In this document: piece after piece, positions 53,054 to 62,348 of the stretch | Numbering within the stretch: position 1 is the stretch's first letter | Layout: every line of letters starts with the position of its first letter | Program-made: the position numbers and the translations under genes | NCBI RefSeq assembly: GCF_000468755.1 | Contig: NZ_AWEZ01000017.1 | Location: 1 to 64,000 of the forward strand | DNA length: 64,000 bases | Direction: 5' to 3' | Source: Olsenella profusa F0195 | Lineage (GTDB): Bacteria; Actinomycetota; Coriobacteriia; Coriobacteriales; Atopobiaceae | Notes under the pieces: model-generated | Databases searched by the model: none | What the model was told of the DNA's origin: nothing | The model's input: the letters and a program-made list of their open reading frames with translations, nothing else

Positions 53054-55590
53054 GACGCACTGCCCCTTCTTGAACCCGCGCGTGACGCGCTCCTTTTGGC
53101 CGAGGTCCCCCGCTTGCTCCCGCGTCCGCGGGCGGGCTTCTTCTCCTTGCCCGGACAGTCCATGTTCACGCAGATGCGCCAGGGGCCACGCGCCGTCACG
53201 ACCTCCACGATGGGCGCGCCGCAGTGGGGGCAGGTCTCGCCCGTGGCGTGCAGCTCGCCGCGCTGCGGCAGGGGGTAGCTCACTCCACACTCGTCGTAGT
53301 TGGTACAGCGGATGAAGCGCTTGCCCGTCCTCTCGCTCTTGTGGGCCACGAGGTCCCCGTGGCGCCCCGCCTCCCTGCAGACGGCGCACTCCCCCACCAC
53401 CACATCGGGCTCGCGATTGGTCTCGCAGGCGGGGTTGACGCACATCTCGAAGGCCTTGGAGCGGAAGGGCTTGCACTTGATGCGCGGTGCGCCGCACACG
53501 GGACACACGCCCGCCTCGCCCTCGAGGGGCTCCACCCTCACGTTGGACGGCACGGGATAGGTGACGTCGCAGTCGGGCCAGCCCATGCAGCCGATGAAGC
53601 TTCCGCGCGTCTTGGCGGAGCGCTTCATCACGAGGTCCTTGCCGCATCTGGGACATACGCCCACCTTGGCGTCGGCCGTCACGGCATCCGCGATGGCCTC
53701 GCCGAGATCCTCCTTGTGCTCGATGAGCGCGTCCACCATGCCCGCAAGCAGCGCGCGCGAGTGCGTGACGACCTGCTCCTGGGTGTCGGCTCCCTCGGCG
53801 ACCTTGGTCATGTCGGCCTCGAGCTCCGCCGTCATGTCGGGCGTGGTGATGTGCGGGGCATAGGCATGCAGCGCCTCGATGACGGCCATGCCCAGCTGGC
53901 TGGGTTCCACCGGATCGTTCTTGATGTACTTCACGTCCAGGAGGCGCTGGATGATGTTGGCGCGCGTGGACTTGGTGCCCAGGCCGCGGCGCTCCATCTC
54001 CTGGATGAGACGACCCTGGCTGTAGCGCGCGGGCGGCTCCGTCTGCTTGGCCTCAAGGCCCAGGGAGACCACGTCCACCACGTCACCTTGGGCGAGCGCC
54101 GGCAGCACCTCGTCCTTGCGCTGGCCGAAGGGGTAGATGCCGCGGAAGCCCTCCTTCACGATGACGGTGCCCGAGGAGGTGAAGGGCTCATTGGCGATGT
54201 CAAGCGAGAGCTTGGTGGACTCGCTGACCGACGGCTCGGAGAGCGTGGCCAGGAAGCGGCGGGCGATGAGGTTGTAGAGGCGCCAGGCCGCACCGTCGAG
54301 ACGGTCGGGGTCCGCCGCGCCCGTGGGGTAGATGGGCGGGTGGTCGGTGGTCTCCTGCTTGCCGCGGGTGGCCGTGAGCCTGCCCTTCCCGAGCAGCTCC
54401 GTGCAGCAGGGCCGGTACTGCGGGACGGCCGAGAGCGTGCGCACGCAGCCCTTGAGGTCGAGCGATCTGGGATACACGGTGTTGTCCACGCGCGGGTAGC
54501 TGATGAGGCCGTCCATGTAGAGCGACTCGGCCAGCCGCATCGTGCGTGCGGGCGAGATGCCGATGGAGGCGGCCGCGGCCTGCAGCGAGGTGGTGTTGAA
54601 GGGCGCGGGCGGCCGCGTGGTGCGACGCTTCCTCTCCACGCCCGTCACCGTGGCAGTCGTCGCGCCCCTGACATGCGCATAGGCGACGTCCGCGGCGGCC
54701 TTGTCCTTGAAGCGCGCCGTGGCGTGCGTGGCCTTGAACGCCACGTCCTCGCCGCGCTGGCCTTGGGGTGCCAGCAGGCCCGAGAGCACCCAGTAGTCCT
54801 CCGGCACGAAGGCCTCGCGCTCGCGCTCCTTCTCCACCACGAGGGCCAGCGTGGGCGTCTGCACGCGGCCGGCCGAGCGCACGTTGCCAAAGCCGCCAAA
54901 GCGCGCCATGGTGAGGTAGCGCGTGAGCACGGCGCCCCAGATGAGGTCGATGCACTGGCGGCTCTCGCCCGCATCGGCGAGGTCCTGGTCGAGCTCCACC
55001 AGGTGGGAGAAGGCATGGTCGATCTCGGCCTTGGTGAAGGCGGAGTAGCGGGCGCGCGAGACGGGGGTGCCGGGCGCCACCTCGCACATCTGGCGCAGGG
55101 CGTCCGAGCCGATGAGCTCGCCCTCGCGGTCGAAGTCCGTGCCGATGACGATGGAGTCCGCCTTCCTGGCAAGGTTCTTGAGGGCGCGGATGATGCCCTT
55201 CTCGGCGGGGAGCTTCTCCACGGGAGCCCATACCAGATAGGGCAGGCTCGGCACCTTCCAGCCCTTGATGTCGATGCCGTCCTTGAGGAAGGGCTTGCGC
55301 TTGGTGTCGTACGGTGGCCGGGCCAACGTCTCCGGCACGGTGGCTGGCATCACCTCGCCCTCCGCCGTGACGGCAAACCACCCCTCCTTCTTTGAGTAGT
55401 GCAGCTCATGGGGGAAGTCGGGAGCCATGATGTGGCCCCTCAGGCCGATGGTGACCCACTCCTCCCCCTCATGCGTGAAGCGGTAGACTGGCGTGTCGTA
55501 CACCTTGTCGGCCGTGGGCTTGCCAGAGGTCGAGAGCAGCCGTGCGATCTGCTGTGCGGCATCGTTCTTCTCGGTGACAACGAGCTTCAA
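53050..55590 (-). CDS. topA: DNA topoisomerase I, archaeal-like type IA
   Basis: 846 aa from a TTG start 7 bases after GGAG. TOPRIM domain with VTEKNDAAQQIARLL and TDFDREGELIG (residues 151-161). The active-site Tyr365 is in LISYPRVDNTVYP, closer to archaeal topoisomerase I than to the bacterial ITYMRTDS form. Four C-terminal zinc fingers (CPRCGK, CPVCG, CAVC, CPHCG) and a Lys/Arg/Ser tail follow. It relaxes negative supercoils. A minus-strand TATAGT at 55626-55631 may be its -10. Coupled to tmk. Confidence 0.9.
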   Translation of the reverse strand: MKLVVTEKNDAAQQIARLLSTSGKPTADKVYDTPVYRFTHEGEEWVTIGLRGHIMAPDFPHELHYSKKEGWFAVTAEGEVMPATVPETLARPPYDTKRKPFLKDGIDIKGWKVPSLPYLVWAPVEKLPAEKGIIRALKNLARKADSIVIGTDFDREGELIGSDALRQMCEVAPGTPVSRARYSAFTKAEIDHAFSHLVELDQDLADAGESRQCIDLIWGAVLTRYLTMARFGGFGNVRSAGRVQTPTLALVVEKEREREAFVPEDYWVLSGLLAPQGQRGEDVAFKATHATARFKDKAAADVAYAHVRGATTATVTGVERKRRTTRPPAPFNTTSLQAAAASIGISPARTMRLAESLYMDGLISYPRVDNTVYPRSLDLKGCVRTLSAVPQYRPCCTELLGKGRLTATRGKQETTDHPPIYPTGAADPDRLDGAAWRLYNLIARRFLATLSEPSVSESTKLSLDIANEPFTSSGTVIVKEGFRGIYPFGQRKDEVLPALAQGDVVDVVSLGLEAKQTEPPARYSQGRLIQEMERRGLGTKSTRANIIQRLLDVKYIKNDPVEPSQLGMAVIEALHAYAPHITTPDMTAELEADMTKVAEGADTQEQVVTHSRALLAGMVDALIEHKEDLGEAIADAVTADAKVGVCPRCGKDLVMKRSAKTRGSFIGCMGWPDCDVTYPVPSNVRVEPLEGEAGVCPVCGAPRIKCKPFRSKAFEMCVNPACETNREPDVVVGECAVCREAGRHGDLVAHKSERTGKRFIRCTNYDECGVSYPLPQRGELHATGETCPHCGAPIVEVVTARGPWRICVNMDCPGKEKKPARGRGSKRGTSAKRSASRAGSRRGSAS

Positions 55591-55710
55591 GATCAGCTCC
55601 TTCGTGCGTGTGTTGCAGGGACGTGACTATAGCAGAGATGACAGCGCAGCCGTGGGGCGCGCCGGCACGGCAGGACCCAGACACCAAAGATGTCCCACGG
55701 CACACCGAGG

Positions 55711-56505
55711 CTACTCCGTCCCCTCCTCGTACCTGTGCTCCTGGTACTCCTCGCGACTCCACTTGAGAGACTCCTTGCCGTCACGCGCGACGAGCACGTA
55801 GCGGGCCACGAACAGGGCAAGCTCGTAGAGGGCGACGAGGGCCGCGAACATGAGGATCATGGTGACGGGCGAGGCGTCGGGCGTGACGATGCTGGAGATG
55901 ACGAGCAGCGCCACGTAGATGTAGCGCCACTGCCCGCGGAACGTCTTGTAGGGCACGATGTGCAGGATGGACAGGTAGAAGATGATGAGCGGCAGCTGGA
56001 ACGCAAAGCCAAAGCCAATCTCCAGCAGCATCATGATGTTGAGGAAGTCCTCGGCATTGGGCATGACGGCCGCAAACTCCAACGATTGCTGCACCATCCA
56101 TCCGATGGCCGCGCGCTGGATGACGAAGTAGCAGAACAGCATGCCAAAGAAGAACAGGAAGACCATGGCGGCCACCGTCGGCACCACCCACTTGCGCTCG
56201 TTGGTCTTGAGCGCAGGCAGGAAGAACCCCATGACCTCCCAGATGATGATGGGCGTACAGATGATCATGCCGAAGAACAGCGCCACCTTGAAGCGGATGG
56301 TGAAACCGCCCAGGACGCTGAACACGGTGAGGTTGGCCCCGGCAAGCTCGTCGCGCACGGGATCCATGAGCATGTCGATGAGCGTGGGCGTGGCGGCATA
56401 GACCACCACGGCCGTGATGGCGAGCGACACCACGATGATGGTGAGACGGCGCCTCAGCTCCCCCAGGTGATCCATGAGGGGCATGCGGGCTGGTCCGATG
56501 GGCAT
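55711..56505 (-). CDS. tatC: Twin-arginine translocase subunit TatC
   Basis: 264 aa, six membrane helices. MPLMDHLGELRRRL is the TatC N-terminal signature that binds the signal peptide; FGFAFQLPLIIFYL and PDASPVTMILMFAALVALYE are conserved later. Receptor and core of the Tat pathway for folded proteins. It follows tatB by 3 bases. Likely clients in this window are the two lipoproteins with RR motifs. Confidence 0.94.
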   Translation of the reverse strand: MPIGPARMPLMDHLGELRRRLTIIVVSLAITAVVVYAATPTLIDMLMDPVRDELAGANLTVFSVLGGFTIRFKVALFFGMIICTPIIIWEVMGFFLPALKTNERKWVVPTVAAMVFLFFFGMLFCYFVIQRAAIGWMVQQSLEFAAVMPNAEDFLNIMMLLEIGFGFAFQLPLIIFYLSILHIVPYKTFRGQWRYIYVALLVISSIVTPDASPVTMILMFAALVALYELALFVARYVLVARDGKESLKWSREEYQEHRYEEGTE

Positions 56506-56508
56506 GGG

Positions 56509-57099
56509 CTACTCCTCCCCCTCGGTCGCCCCGGCAGGGCTGCCGTCGTCTAAGCCCATGCCGTCCGACGCGACGGGTTCGGCTCTCTCGGGCTTGAGCG
56601 CATAGAGGGCGGCGGCGCTCGTATCGGGCATGGCCTCGTGCGGCGACGCCTCCGCGGGCGCCTCATGTGGGGTGGCCGACGCAGGGGTGTCCTCAGGGGC
56701 CTGTGCGACGGCGGGCGGCTCGGGCGCGGTGGGAGCGGCACCAGCCGTCCCCTCAGCCTCCTCCTTGGCCGTGCGCTCGGCCTCGAGACGTGCCTTGCGT
56801 TCGGCGAACGTCTCGTTCGCACGCCTTGTGGGCACCGACTCGTTCTCGAGGTCCGCGTCCTCCTCCAGGGCCGCCGCACGGCGCCTGCCCTTCTCCTGGG
56901 CCTTGGGATCGGCCATGGCATCGTTCAGGGGGTCCATGACCTGGTTCTGGACGACCTCGGAGAAGCCCTCCTGAGCGTCTCGGAACTGTCTGAGCGCGCG
57001 CCCAATGGTCCTGCCCATGCCGGGCAGCTTGTCGGGCCCAAAGATCAGGAACGCAAAGAGCACGATGATCGCGAACTCGGTCTCGCCTATTCCAAACAA
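56509..57099 (-). CDS. tatB: Tat translocase subunit TatA/TatB
   Basis: 196 aa. One N-terminal helix followed by the amphipathic helix: MFGIGETEFAIIVLFAFLIFGPDKLPGMGRTIGRALRQF. Glu at position 8 and the long charged, Ala/Pro/Glu-rich tail favour TatB over TatA. No separate TatA is in the window, so it may also do that job or TatA lies elsewhere. Confidence 0.88.
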   Translation of the reverse strand: MFGIGETEFAIIVLFAFLIFGPDKLPGMGRTIGRALRQFRDAQEGFSEVVQNQVMDPLNDAMADPKAQEKGRRRAAALEEDADLENESVPTRRANETFAERKARLEAERTAKEEAEGTAGAAPTAPEPPAVAQAPEDTPASATPHEAPAEASPHEAMPDTSAAALYALKPERAEPVASDGMGLDDGSPAGATEGEE

Positions 57100-57129
57100 G
57101 TGGTACCTCCTGGCAATGAGAACCCGTCG

Positions 57130-57441
57130 CTACTCGATGACGCCAAGTTCCTTGGAGACCCCCAAGAGCCCCAAGACGCGGGACACGTTGGGCTGGGGAT
57201 GCAGCACGTTGAACGTGCGCGAGAGCTCGCCCGCACGATGGGCGGCACCCACGAGCACGCCAATGCCCGTGGAGTCGATGTAGCTGACCTGCGAGAGTTC
57301 GACCTCGATGGATGCGGAGGGACCCTCAAGCACCCTGTTCAGCTCGTCGCGAAGATCAGATGCATTGGAGACGTCAACCTCACCCGAAACGGCAACGAGG
57401 ATGCCATCGTCCTTGGGCGTACTGGATATCGATATGCTCAT
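57130..57441 (-). CDS. STAS-domain anti-sigma factor antagonist
   Basis: 103 aa. SpoIIAA/RsbV-like: DDGILVAVSGEVDVSNASDLRDEL and SYIDSTGIGVLVGAAHRA. Ser57 in the DSTGIGVL motif is the usual phosphorylation site. Such proteins free a sigma factor by binding its anti-sigma kinase when unphosphorylated; no kinase or sigma gene is near. The ATG at 57441 follows GGAG. Confidence 0.88.
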   Translation of the reverse strand: MSISISSTPKDDGILVAVSGEVDVSNASDLRDELNRVLEGPSASIEVELSQVSYIDSTGIGVLVGAAHRAGELSRTFNVLHPQPNVSRVLGLLGVSKELGVIE

Positions 57442-57469
57442 GACTGCTCCATTCAGTCGCATGCTACGT

Positions 57470-58381
57470 CTAGAACCCCACGTTGGTACCCGAGCCAGAC
57501 GTCAAGGTGCCCATGAGCCCCTTGCCCGAGCCACCCGTGACGGACGGGGAGCCACCGGTGCCACCGTTGGTGTTCTGCGCGTTGATGGCCTTCAGACGCT
57601 GTTCCGCAAAGCTCTTGGCGCCATACTCGTCATCGGGGTCCGCTGCCTTCGCCTTGTTGTAGGCATCGGTGGCCTTGGTGGCATCACCTTCCCGCTCGTA
57701 CACGAGGCCGAGGTTCGCCCAGGCAAGCCCGAAGTCGGGGTTGCTCTGGGTGAGCGCCTCGAGGTCGGCCTGGGCACCCGAGGCGTCACCACCATAGAGC
57801 TTGCAGAGGGCGATGTGCACGCGCACCACATCGGAATCATTGAGGGCGAGGTACTGGTTGTAGTAGTCCTGTGCCGTGGTCAGCAGGTCCTGGCTGTGCT
57901 GCTTGTCCTGGTCAGTGGTTGCGACGGTGCTTGCCTCATAGCCCCACTGCATGTAGTCGTTGCCCAGCCCCAGCAGGGTCGCCAGATTAGTGGGGTCATC
58001 ACGCAGCTTGGACTCGAGGTCGCTCACGAGAGGCTGGTATCTGTCGTCCACGGCGGCGATGCCCGAAGCGGTGCCCGTGTCCGTGCCGGCGGCAGCGGAC
58101 TGCTGGTCCTGGTCCTGCTGATCCTGCTGTTGGGCGTTGCGATTGCCAAAGATGCCTGCCAGGGACGGCGTCATCATCGAGACGCCCATGAGGACGGCGA
58201 AGAGGATGATGACGATCTCACGCATCCGCTTCTTCCCACCCATGCGATCGGTGAGCGTGGGCCTGAAGACCTTCTGGCCCCGTTTGTTGGTACCTTTGGC
58301 ATGCGTGGCACCCTTCCTCGAAGCACTGCCTCGTGTGCGGGGCGCGGCGTTCCCTGCCTTGGGGCGCTTCCTCTTTCCCAT
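57470..58381 (-). CDS. TPR-repeat membrane-anchored protein
   Basis: 303 aa. Basic N-terminus (KRKRPKAGN...), a single helix (EIVIILFAVLMGVSMMTPSLA), a Gln/Asp-rich linker, then tetratricopeptide repeats from about residue 115 to 255 (GLAWANLGLVYEREGDATKATDAYNKA) and a Gly/Ser-rich end. Probably a signal-anchored scaffold. The ATG at 58381 follows GGTGAGG. It may share a transcript with the STAS gene. Confidence 0.8.
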   Translation of the reverse strand: MGKRKRPKAGNAAPRTRGSASRKGATHAKGTNKRGQKVFRPTLTDRMGGKKRMREIVIILFAVLMGVSMMTPSLAGIFGNRNAQQQDQQDQDQQSAAAGTDTGTASGIAAVDDRYQPLVSDLESKLRDDPTNLATLLGLGNDYMQWGYEASTVATTDQDKQHSQDLLTTAQDYYNQYLALNDSDVVRVHIALCKLYGGDASGAQADLEALTQSNPDFGLAWANLGLVYEREGDATKATDAYNKAKAADPDDEYGAKSFAEQRLKAINAQNTNGGTGGSPSVTGGSGKGLMGTLTSGSGTNVGF

Positions 58382-58566
58382 CCTCACCACCCTTTCTCAC
58401 GCTCTCGGCGCGCCATATCCACCCCTCGCGCCACCAGGAGGAGGTATGCAAAAGCCTAGGCATGCCAAGGCCCTCTGCGCAGTAACCCATCCATTCTACA
58501 GAAAGAACGCGGGTGTGCCAGTCGCCATCAGCGTGCGTTCAGAATGAGGAGAATCGACTCATCCAG

Positions 58567-59865
58567 CTAGAGGCGTGCCTCCCATATGAGTTGGGCCGCC
58601 ACCAGCTTGACGGCAACGACGAAGACATCGAGCGCGGCCCCAAGATCCTCGAGAGAGGGGTAGGTTGGCGCAATACGGATGTTGGAGTCTGTGGGATCGT
58701 TGCCAGAGGGCCAGGTGGCACCGGCCGGCGTGAGCTTGACACCCAGCTCGCCCATGAGGGAGACGATGCGCCTGGCCGATCCCGCCGGTCCTTCGAACGA
58801 CACGAAGTAGCCGCCATGCGGATGCGTCCAGCTCGCAACGCCCAGCTCCCCCAGACCCTCGGAGAGCCTCTGCTCGACGAGGGCGAAGCGTGGCCCCACG
58901 ATGGCGGCATGCTTGGCCATGTGCGCCCTCACGCCAGCAAGGTCCTTGAGAAAGCGCACGTGTGCCAACTGGGAGAACTTCTCGGAACTCACGCGCTCGA
59001 CGGCAAAGGCCGCACGGATGTCCCGGATGTCCTCGTCGTCCGCGGCGACGAAGGCGATGCCCGAGCTGGGGAAGGTCACCTTGGCCGTCGAGCCAAACTC
59101 ATAGACGAGGCGGTGCGTGCCGGCATCCCTGAGCGCATCGAAGACGTTGAGCAGCCGATCGTCCTGGTCGCCAAAGCAGTGCACCACATAGGCATTGTCC
59201 CAGTAGACACGGAAGTCAGGCGCGGCCGGGCGCAGGGCGGCAAAGCGCCGCACGACCTCGTCGGAGTAGGTGATGCCCGTGGGATTGGCGTACTTGGGCA
59301 CGCACCAGATGCCCTTGACGGTGGGATCGCCCTCGACAAGCTCCTGCACCACGTCCATGTCGGGACCATCCTCACGCATGGGCACGCTCACGTTCGTGAT
59401 GCCCAGGTCTTCCGTCACCCGGAAGTGCCGGTCGTAACCCGGGGCCGGACACAGCCACGTGACCTCGCCCTGCTGCCAGAAGGGTCGCCCCCCCGCCACG
59501 CCGTTGGTGAAGGCGTGTGCCACGAGGTCATGCATGAGGTTGAGGCTCGACGAGCCGGAGACCACCACGTTCTTGGCGTCCACGCCCAGCATCTCTCCCG
59601 CCAGGGCACGAGCGGAGGGCAGCCCCTCCGGCGTGCCATAGTTGTCCACGATGGCATCGCCATCGTGGAGTGGAGAGGAGGAGCTCAGGACGTCGAGCAT
59701 GGGTCGGGAGAGGGCCGTCTGCTCGGGGCTGGGCTTGCCCCGCGCCATGTCGAGCGCCAGACCCTGCGCCTTGATGGCGTCCGCCCGCGCCTGAAGGTCG
59801 GCGATGCTTCGCGCAAGCTCGTCATCGGACAGTGCCTCATACGCGTTCCGCTCGGTGATGCCCAT
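58567..59865 (-). CDS. PLP-dependent aminotransferase, MocR/AAT-like (aspartate type)
   Basis: 432 aa. Motifs of the larger aspartate aminotransferase family: LDMARGKPSPEQ, GTPEGLPSARALAGEMLG, CVPKYANPTGITYSDE, YWDNAYVVHCF, and the PLP lysine in GSTAKVTFPSSGIAFVAA. It is more like the cytosolic putative aspartate aminotransferases of Gram-positives than the enzyme at 13977. The ATG at 59865 follows GAGGGGAA. A role as the missing branched-chain transaminase is not supported. Confidence 0.87.
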   Translation of the reverse strand: MGITERNAYEALSDDELARSIADLQARADAIKAQGLALDMARGKPSPEQTALSRPMLDVLSSSSPLHDGDAIVDNYGTPEGLPSARALAGEMLGVDAKNVVVSGSSSLNLMHDLVAHAFTNGVAGGRPFWQQGEVTWLCPAPGYDRHFRVTEDLGITNVSVPMREDGPDMDVVQELVEGDPTVKGIWCVPKYANPTGITYSDEVVRRFAALRPAAPDFRVYWDNAYVVHCFGDQDDRLLNVFDALRDAGTHRLVYEFGSTAKVTFPSSGIAFVAADDEDIRDIRAAFAVERVSSEKFSQLAHVRFLKDLAGVRAHMAKHAAIVGPRFALVEQRLSEGLGELGVASWTHPHGGYFVSFEGPAGSARRIVSLMGELGVKLTPAGATWPSGNDPTDSNIRIAPTYPSLEDLGAALDVFVVAVKLVAAQLIWEARL

Positions 59866-60006
59866 GTGCTTCCCCTCGCTTGACCCCTGCCGTCGCATCG
59901 TGCGGCGGCCCGCCACCTTCTCGTGTAGGAAGTATACTGCCCGCTCGCAGGCAGTCCATACGGAGACGGCCTTTGTCACGAAAGGGCAAGACAAGACCCC
60001 CTGGCC

Positions 60007-60813
60007 TCAGATCAGCCTCCCGTCCAGCAGCTGGCGACCATCCTTCTCGGAGAGGATCCTGTCAAGGACCCACGCGTCGTCCTTGCGCGTGAAGCGCCAC
60101 CATTCGACGAGCTTGGCTGGTCTGGTGATGCCCCTCACGAAGTCACCCGTCTCGGTGTCCTCGATGTAGTCGACCATGTGGGACTTCATGTAGAACCAGA
60201 CGCAGTCCCTGTCCTGGCCCACCTCGTCACGCATCTCGACGGGCACGACGGAGTCAAGGCGAATCTGCTTGAGGACGTCGTGCTCATGGCGCACCCTCAT
60301 CCACTCCAGACGCGTCTGCCACTCCTCGAGCAGGCGATCGGAGAGATAGCGCTCCAAACCGCTCAGGTCGCCTTTGGTCCAGCCGTTCTGGAGGGCATAG
60401 AACGTCTCCTCCACGCGCCCCTTGAGCTCCTTGTAGCTCCACGAGGCATCCGCCTTGCCCGCCTGGCGTATGTCCTGCAGCGTCTCCCGCCTCCTCGCAT
60501 GGAGCTTGGCCGTGAAGACGATGACCCCTCCCGCAAGCACGAAGGGAAGCGCCAGCGTGGAGAGGAGGTCGGCGACGGGATGGCCCGACGAGCCACCGTA
60601 GGACGAGGTGCCTGTGCCACTCGAGCCGCTCGAGCTTCCGCCGCCACCTCCTCCACCACCGGAGGCACCGCCGCCACCGGCAGAGGCAAGCGCCATCGTG
60701 GGCGACGGCATCATCGTATGCGTCGACCCTGTACCCACGGGAGCAAGGGCCAGCAGCGTGCCGAGGACGATGACCGACGTGACAAGGGCGCACAGGGCAT
60801 GGATACGCTTCAT
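60007..60813 (-). CDS. Tim44-like domain protein with glycine-rich linker
   Basis: 268 aa. An N-terminal signal/anchor helix is followed by a Gly/Ser linker (GGGGASGGGGGGGGSSSGSS), a second helix (LLSTLALPFVLAGGVIVFTAKL) and a Tim44-like fold (RRRETLQDIRQAGKADASWSYKELKGRVEETFYALQNGWTKGDLSGLERYLSDRLLEEWQ). Such domains bind membrane surfaces or translocons; the role in bacteria is unclear. The ATG at 60813 follows AGGA. Confidence 0.8.
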   Translation of the reverse strand: MKRIHALCALVTSVIVLGTLLALAPVGTGSTHTMMPSPTMALASAGGGGASGGGGGGGGSSSGSSGTGTSSYGGSSGHPVADLLSTLALPFVLAGGVIVFTAKLHARRRETLQDIRQAGKADASWSYKELKGRVEETFYALQNGWTKGDLSGLERYLSDRLLEEWQTRLEWMRVRHEHDVLKQIRLDSVVPVEMRDEVGQDRDCVWFYMKSHMVDYIEDTETGDFVRGITRPAKLVEWWRFTRKDDAWVLDRILSEKDGRQLLDGRLI

Positions 60814-60971
60814 GGGAGTCCTATCAACGGAGATGCGGAACCATCCTACCATCAGCCCGTGCGCAGTGACGCATCGGCACATCATGGCTCCCGTGGATGA
60901 CCCGCCCCTTTCCACCGAAAGGTTCGACGACGAGGAAGGCGAGCCGAAGGGTCTGGGGTACCATCGACCAC

Positions 60972-61289
60972 ATGAGACACGAAGACGATCACACGCGCAG
61001 GCCATCGATGGGCGCCTCACCCTCCCCCTACGTGCCGGCCCCCGAGCATGGTGACCTCCAGCGCCTTATCGAGGAGGTGTTCGAGGCCGCCGAGGGACCC
61101 AGGGGGGCCAGGACCGTGTCCAAGCTCGACCTGCTCATGCGCGCGGACATCGATGACCTCTCGGATGACCTCCGCGAGGTCATCGACCTCATGCCAGGCG
61201 GACGCTTCGAGCGCCGTCGCCTCTGCGACCAGATGAACTCCATCATCACCGCACATGGCTGGGCCTACGCGTACGGCACGGTGGAATAG
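60972..61289 (+). CDS. Small conserved-looking protein of unknown function
   Basis: 105 aa, acidic and helical: PEHGDLQRLIEEVFEAAEGPRGARTVSKLDLLMRADIDDLSDDLREVIDLMPGGRFERRRLCDQMNSIITAHGW. The even composition and ordered heptad-like pattern argue for a real protein. No family recognised. A TACCAT at 60959-60964 sits 7 bases before the ATG with no ribosome site, so it might be leaderless. Confidence 0.55.
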   Translation: MRHEDDHTRRPSMGASPSPYVPAPEHGDLQRLIEEVFEAAEGPRGARTVSKLDLLMRADIDDLSDDLREVIDLMPGGRFERRRLCDQMNSIITAHGWAYAYGTVE

Positions 61290-61477
61290 CGCCGGCCCCA
61301 GACTCGGCCACCTGTTCGCCCGCCCCCTGCTGCGTGACACGCACCCTCCGTTCCAGCGGTCTCCTGACGCCTGACCTGCGCGGCGCCAGTCGCACGGCAC
61401 GCGCATACGGCCCGATCACATTTGCGACCAACTGTGCCATGATGGGTCAGACAGGCGTGGACGTCCCTGGAGGAACC

Positions 61478-62341
61478 ATGAACGAGCAGCGCATTGCGAT
61501 CATCACCGACTCCGGCACGGACACGGGAGCCACGTTCTGCCGCAAGCATGATGTGCGCGTGCTGCCCCTGCGCATCAACTACTCCAATGGTGACACCTAC
61601 AGAAGTGGCGTCGACATCGATAGCCATGAGGTCATCAGGCGCTTTGGCGAGGAGGTTCCCACCACATCCCTCCCCTCGCCGGACGAGATCCTGGAGACGT
61701 TGCGACAGGCCAAGCGTGACGGCTACGAGCGCGCCGTCATCATCACCATCGCCAGCGCCCTCTCCGCAACCAATCAGACGGCGCAGCTGATGGCGGAGCA
61801 GATGGATGACTTCCCCTGCCTGGTGTTCGACACCAGGAACATCGGCATGGTGGCCGGCATGGTGGTCATGCGCGCCGTGGAATACGTGGAGGGGGGCGTC
61901 CCCTTCGAGGGGCTCGAGGGCCGCCTGCGGGAGGATGCCCGGCGGACCAGCATCTTCTTCGCCGTGAAGTCCCTCGACTATCTGTACAAGGGCGGACGCA
62001 TCAGCGCCGCCATCTATCGCGTGGGAAGCGTGCTCAACATCAAGCCCGTGCTCACCTGCGACGAGAACGGCGCCTACGTGATCGCCAAGAAGGCGCACGG
62101 TTGGGACCGCGCGCTGGGCACGCTCGTGAGGTCCGTCGCGCTCAAGGCCAATCGCTTCACCCACGTACGTCTCGCCATCTGTTGCACCGAGGTCACGCGC
62201 CATATGCGCGAGGAGCTCGAGAGGCGCATCCGCAAGGCGGTCAACGCCCACATCGACTGCCTCCTCTATCACGACCTCAAGCCCGACCTCATCGTGCACA
62301 CGGGACCGGACCTGGTGGGCATGGGCGTTCAGGGCCTCTAG
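61478..62341 (+). CDS. DegV family fatty-acid-binding protein
   Basis: 287 aa. N-terminal ITDSGTDTG, then LRINYSNGDTYRSGVDI, PTTSLPSPDEI, SALSATNQTAQL, and VDSLDYL-like SLDYLYKGGRISAA. DegV/FakB proteins bind a fatty acid for the FakA kinase, which feeds exogenous fatty acids into lipids. No fakA in view. AGGAGG-like GGAGGA precedes the ATG. Ends 7 bases before the convergent mtnN stop. Confidence 0.9.
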   Translation: MNEQRIAIITDSGTDTGATFCRKHDVRVLPLRINYSNGDTYRSGVDIDSHEVIRRFGEEVPTTSLPSPDEILETLRQAKRDGYERAVIITIASALSATNQTAQLMAEQMDDFPCLVFDTRNIGMVAGMVVMRAVEYVEGGVPFEGLEGRLREDARRTSIFFAVKSLDYLYKGGRISAAIYRVGSVLNIKPVLTCDENGAYVIAKKAHGWDRALGTLVRSVALKANRFTHVRLAICCTEVTRHMREELERRIRKAVNAHIDCLLYHDLKPDLIVHTGPDLVGMGVQGL

Positions 62342-62348
62342 GGGCGTC

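Noticed and set aside
53224-55395. A 723-codon open frame opposite topA, and similar long frames opposite the Bce-type permease, metG and ilv genes
   Set aside because: These mirror the codon pattern of confident genes on the other strand, have His/Gly/Val-heavy composition and no recognisable domains. High GC content makes such shadows common.
58567-59865. Assignment as the branched-chain aminotransferase that would complete the ilv pathway
   Set aside because: Its motifs are those of aspartate-type fold I enzymes, whereas IlvE is fold type IV. The missing transaminase is probably elsewhere in the genome.
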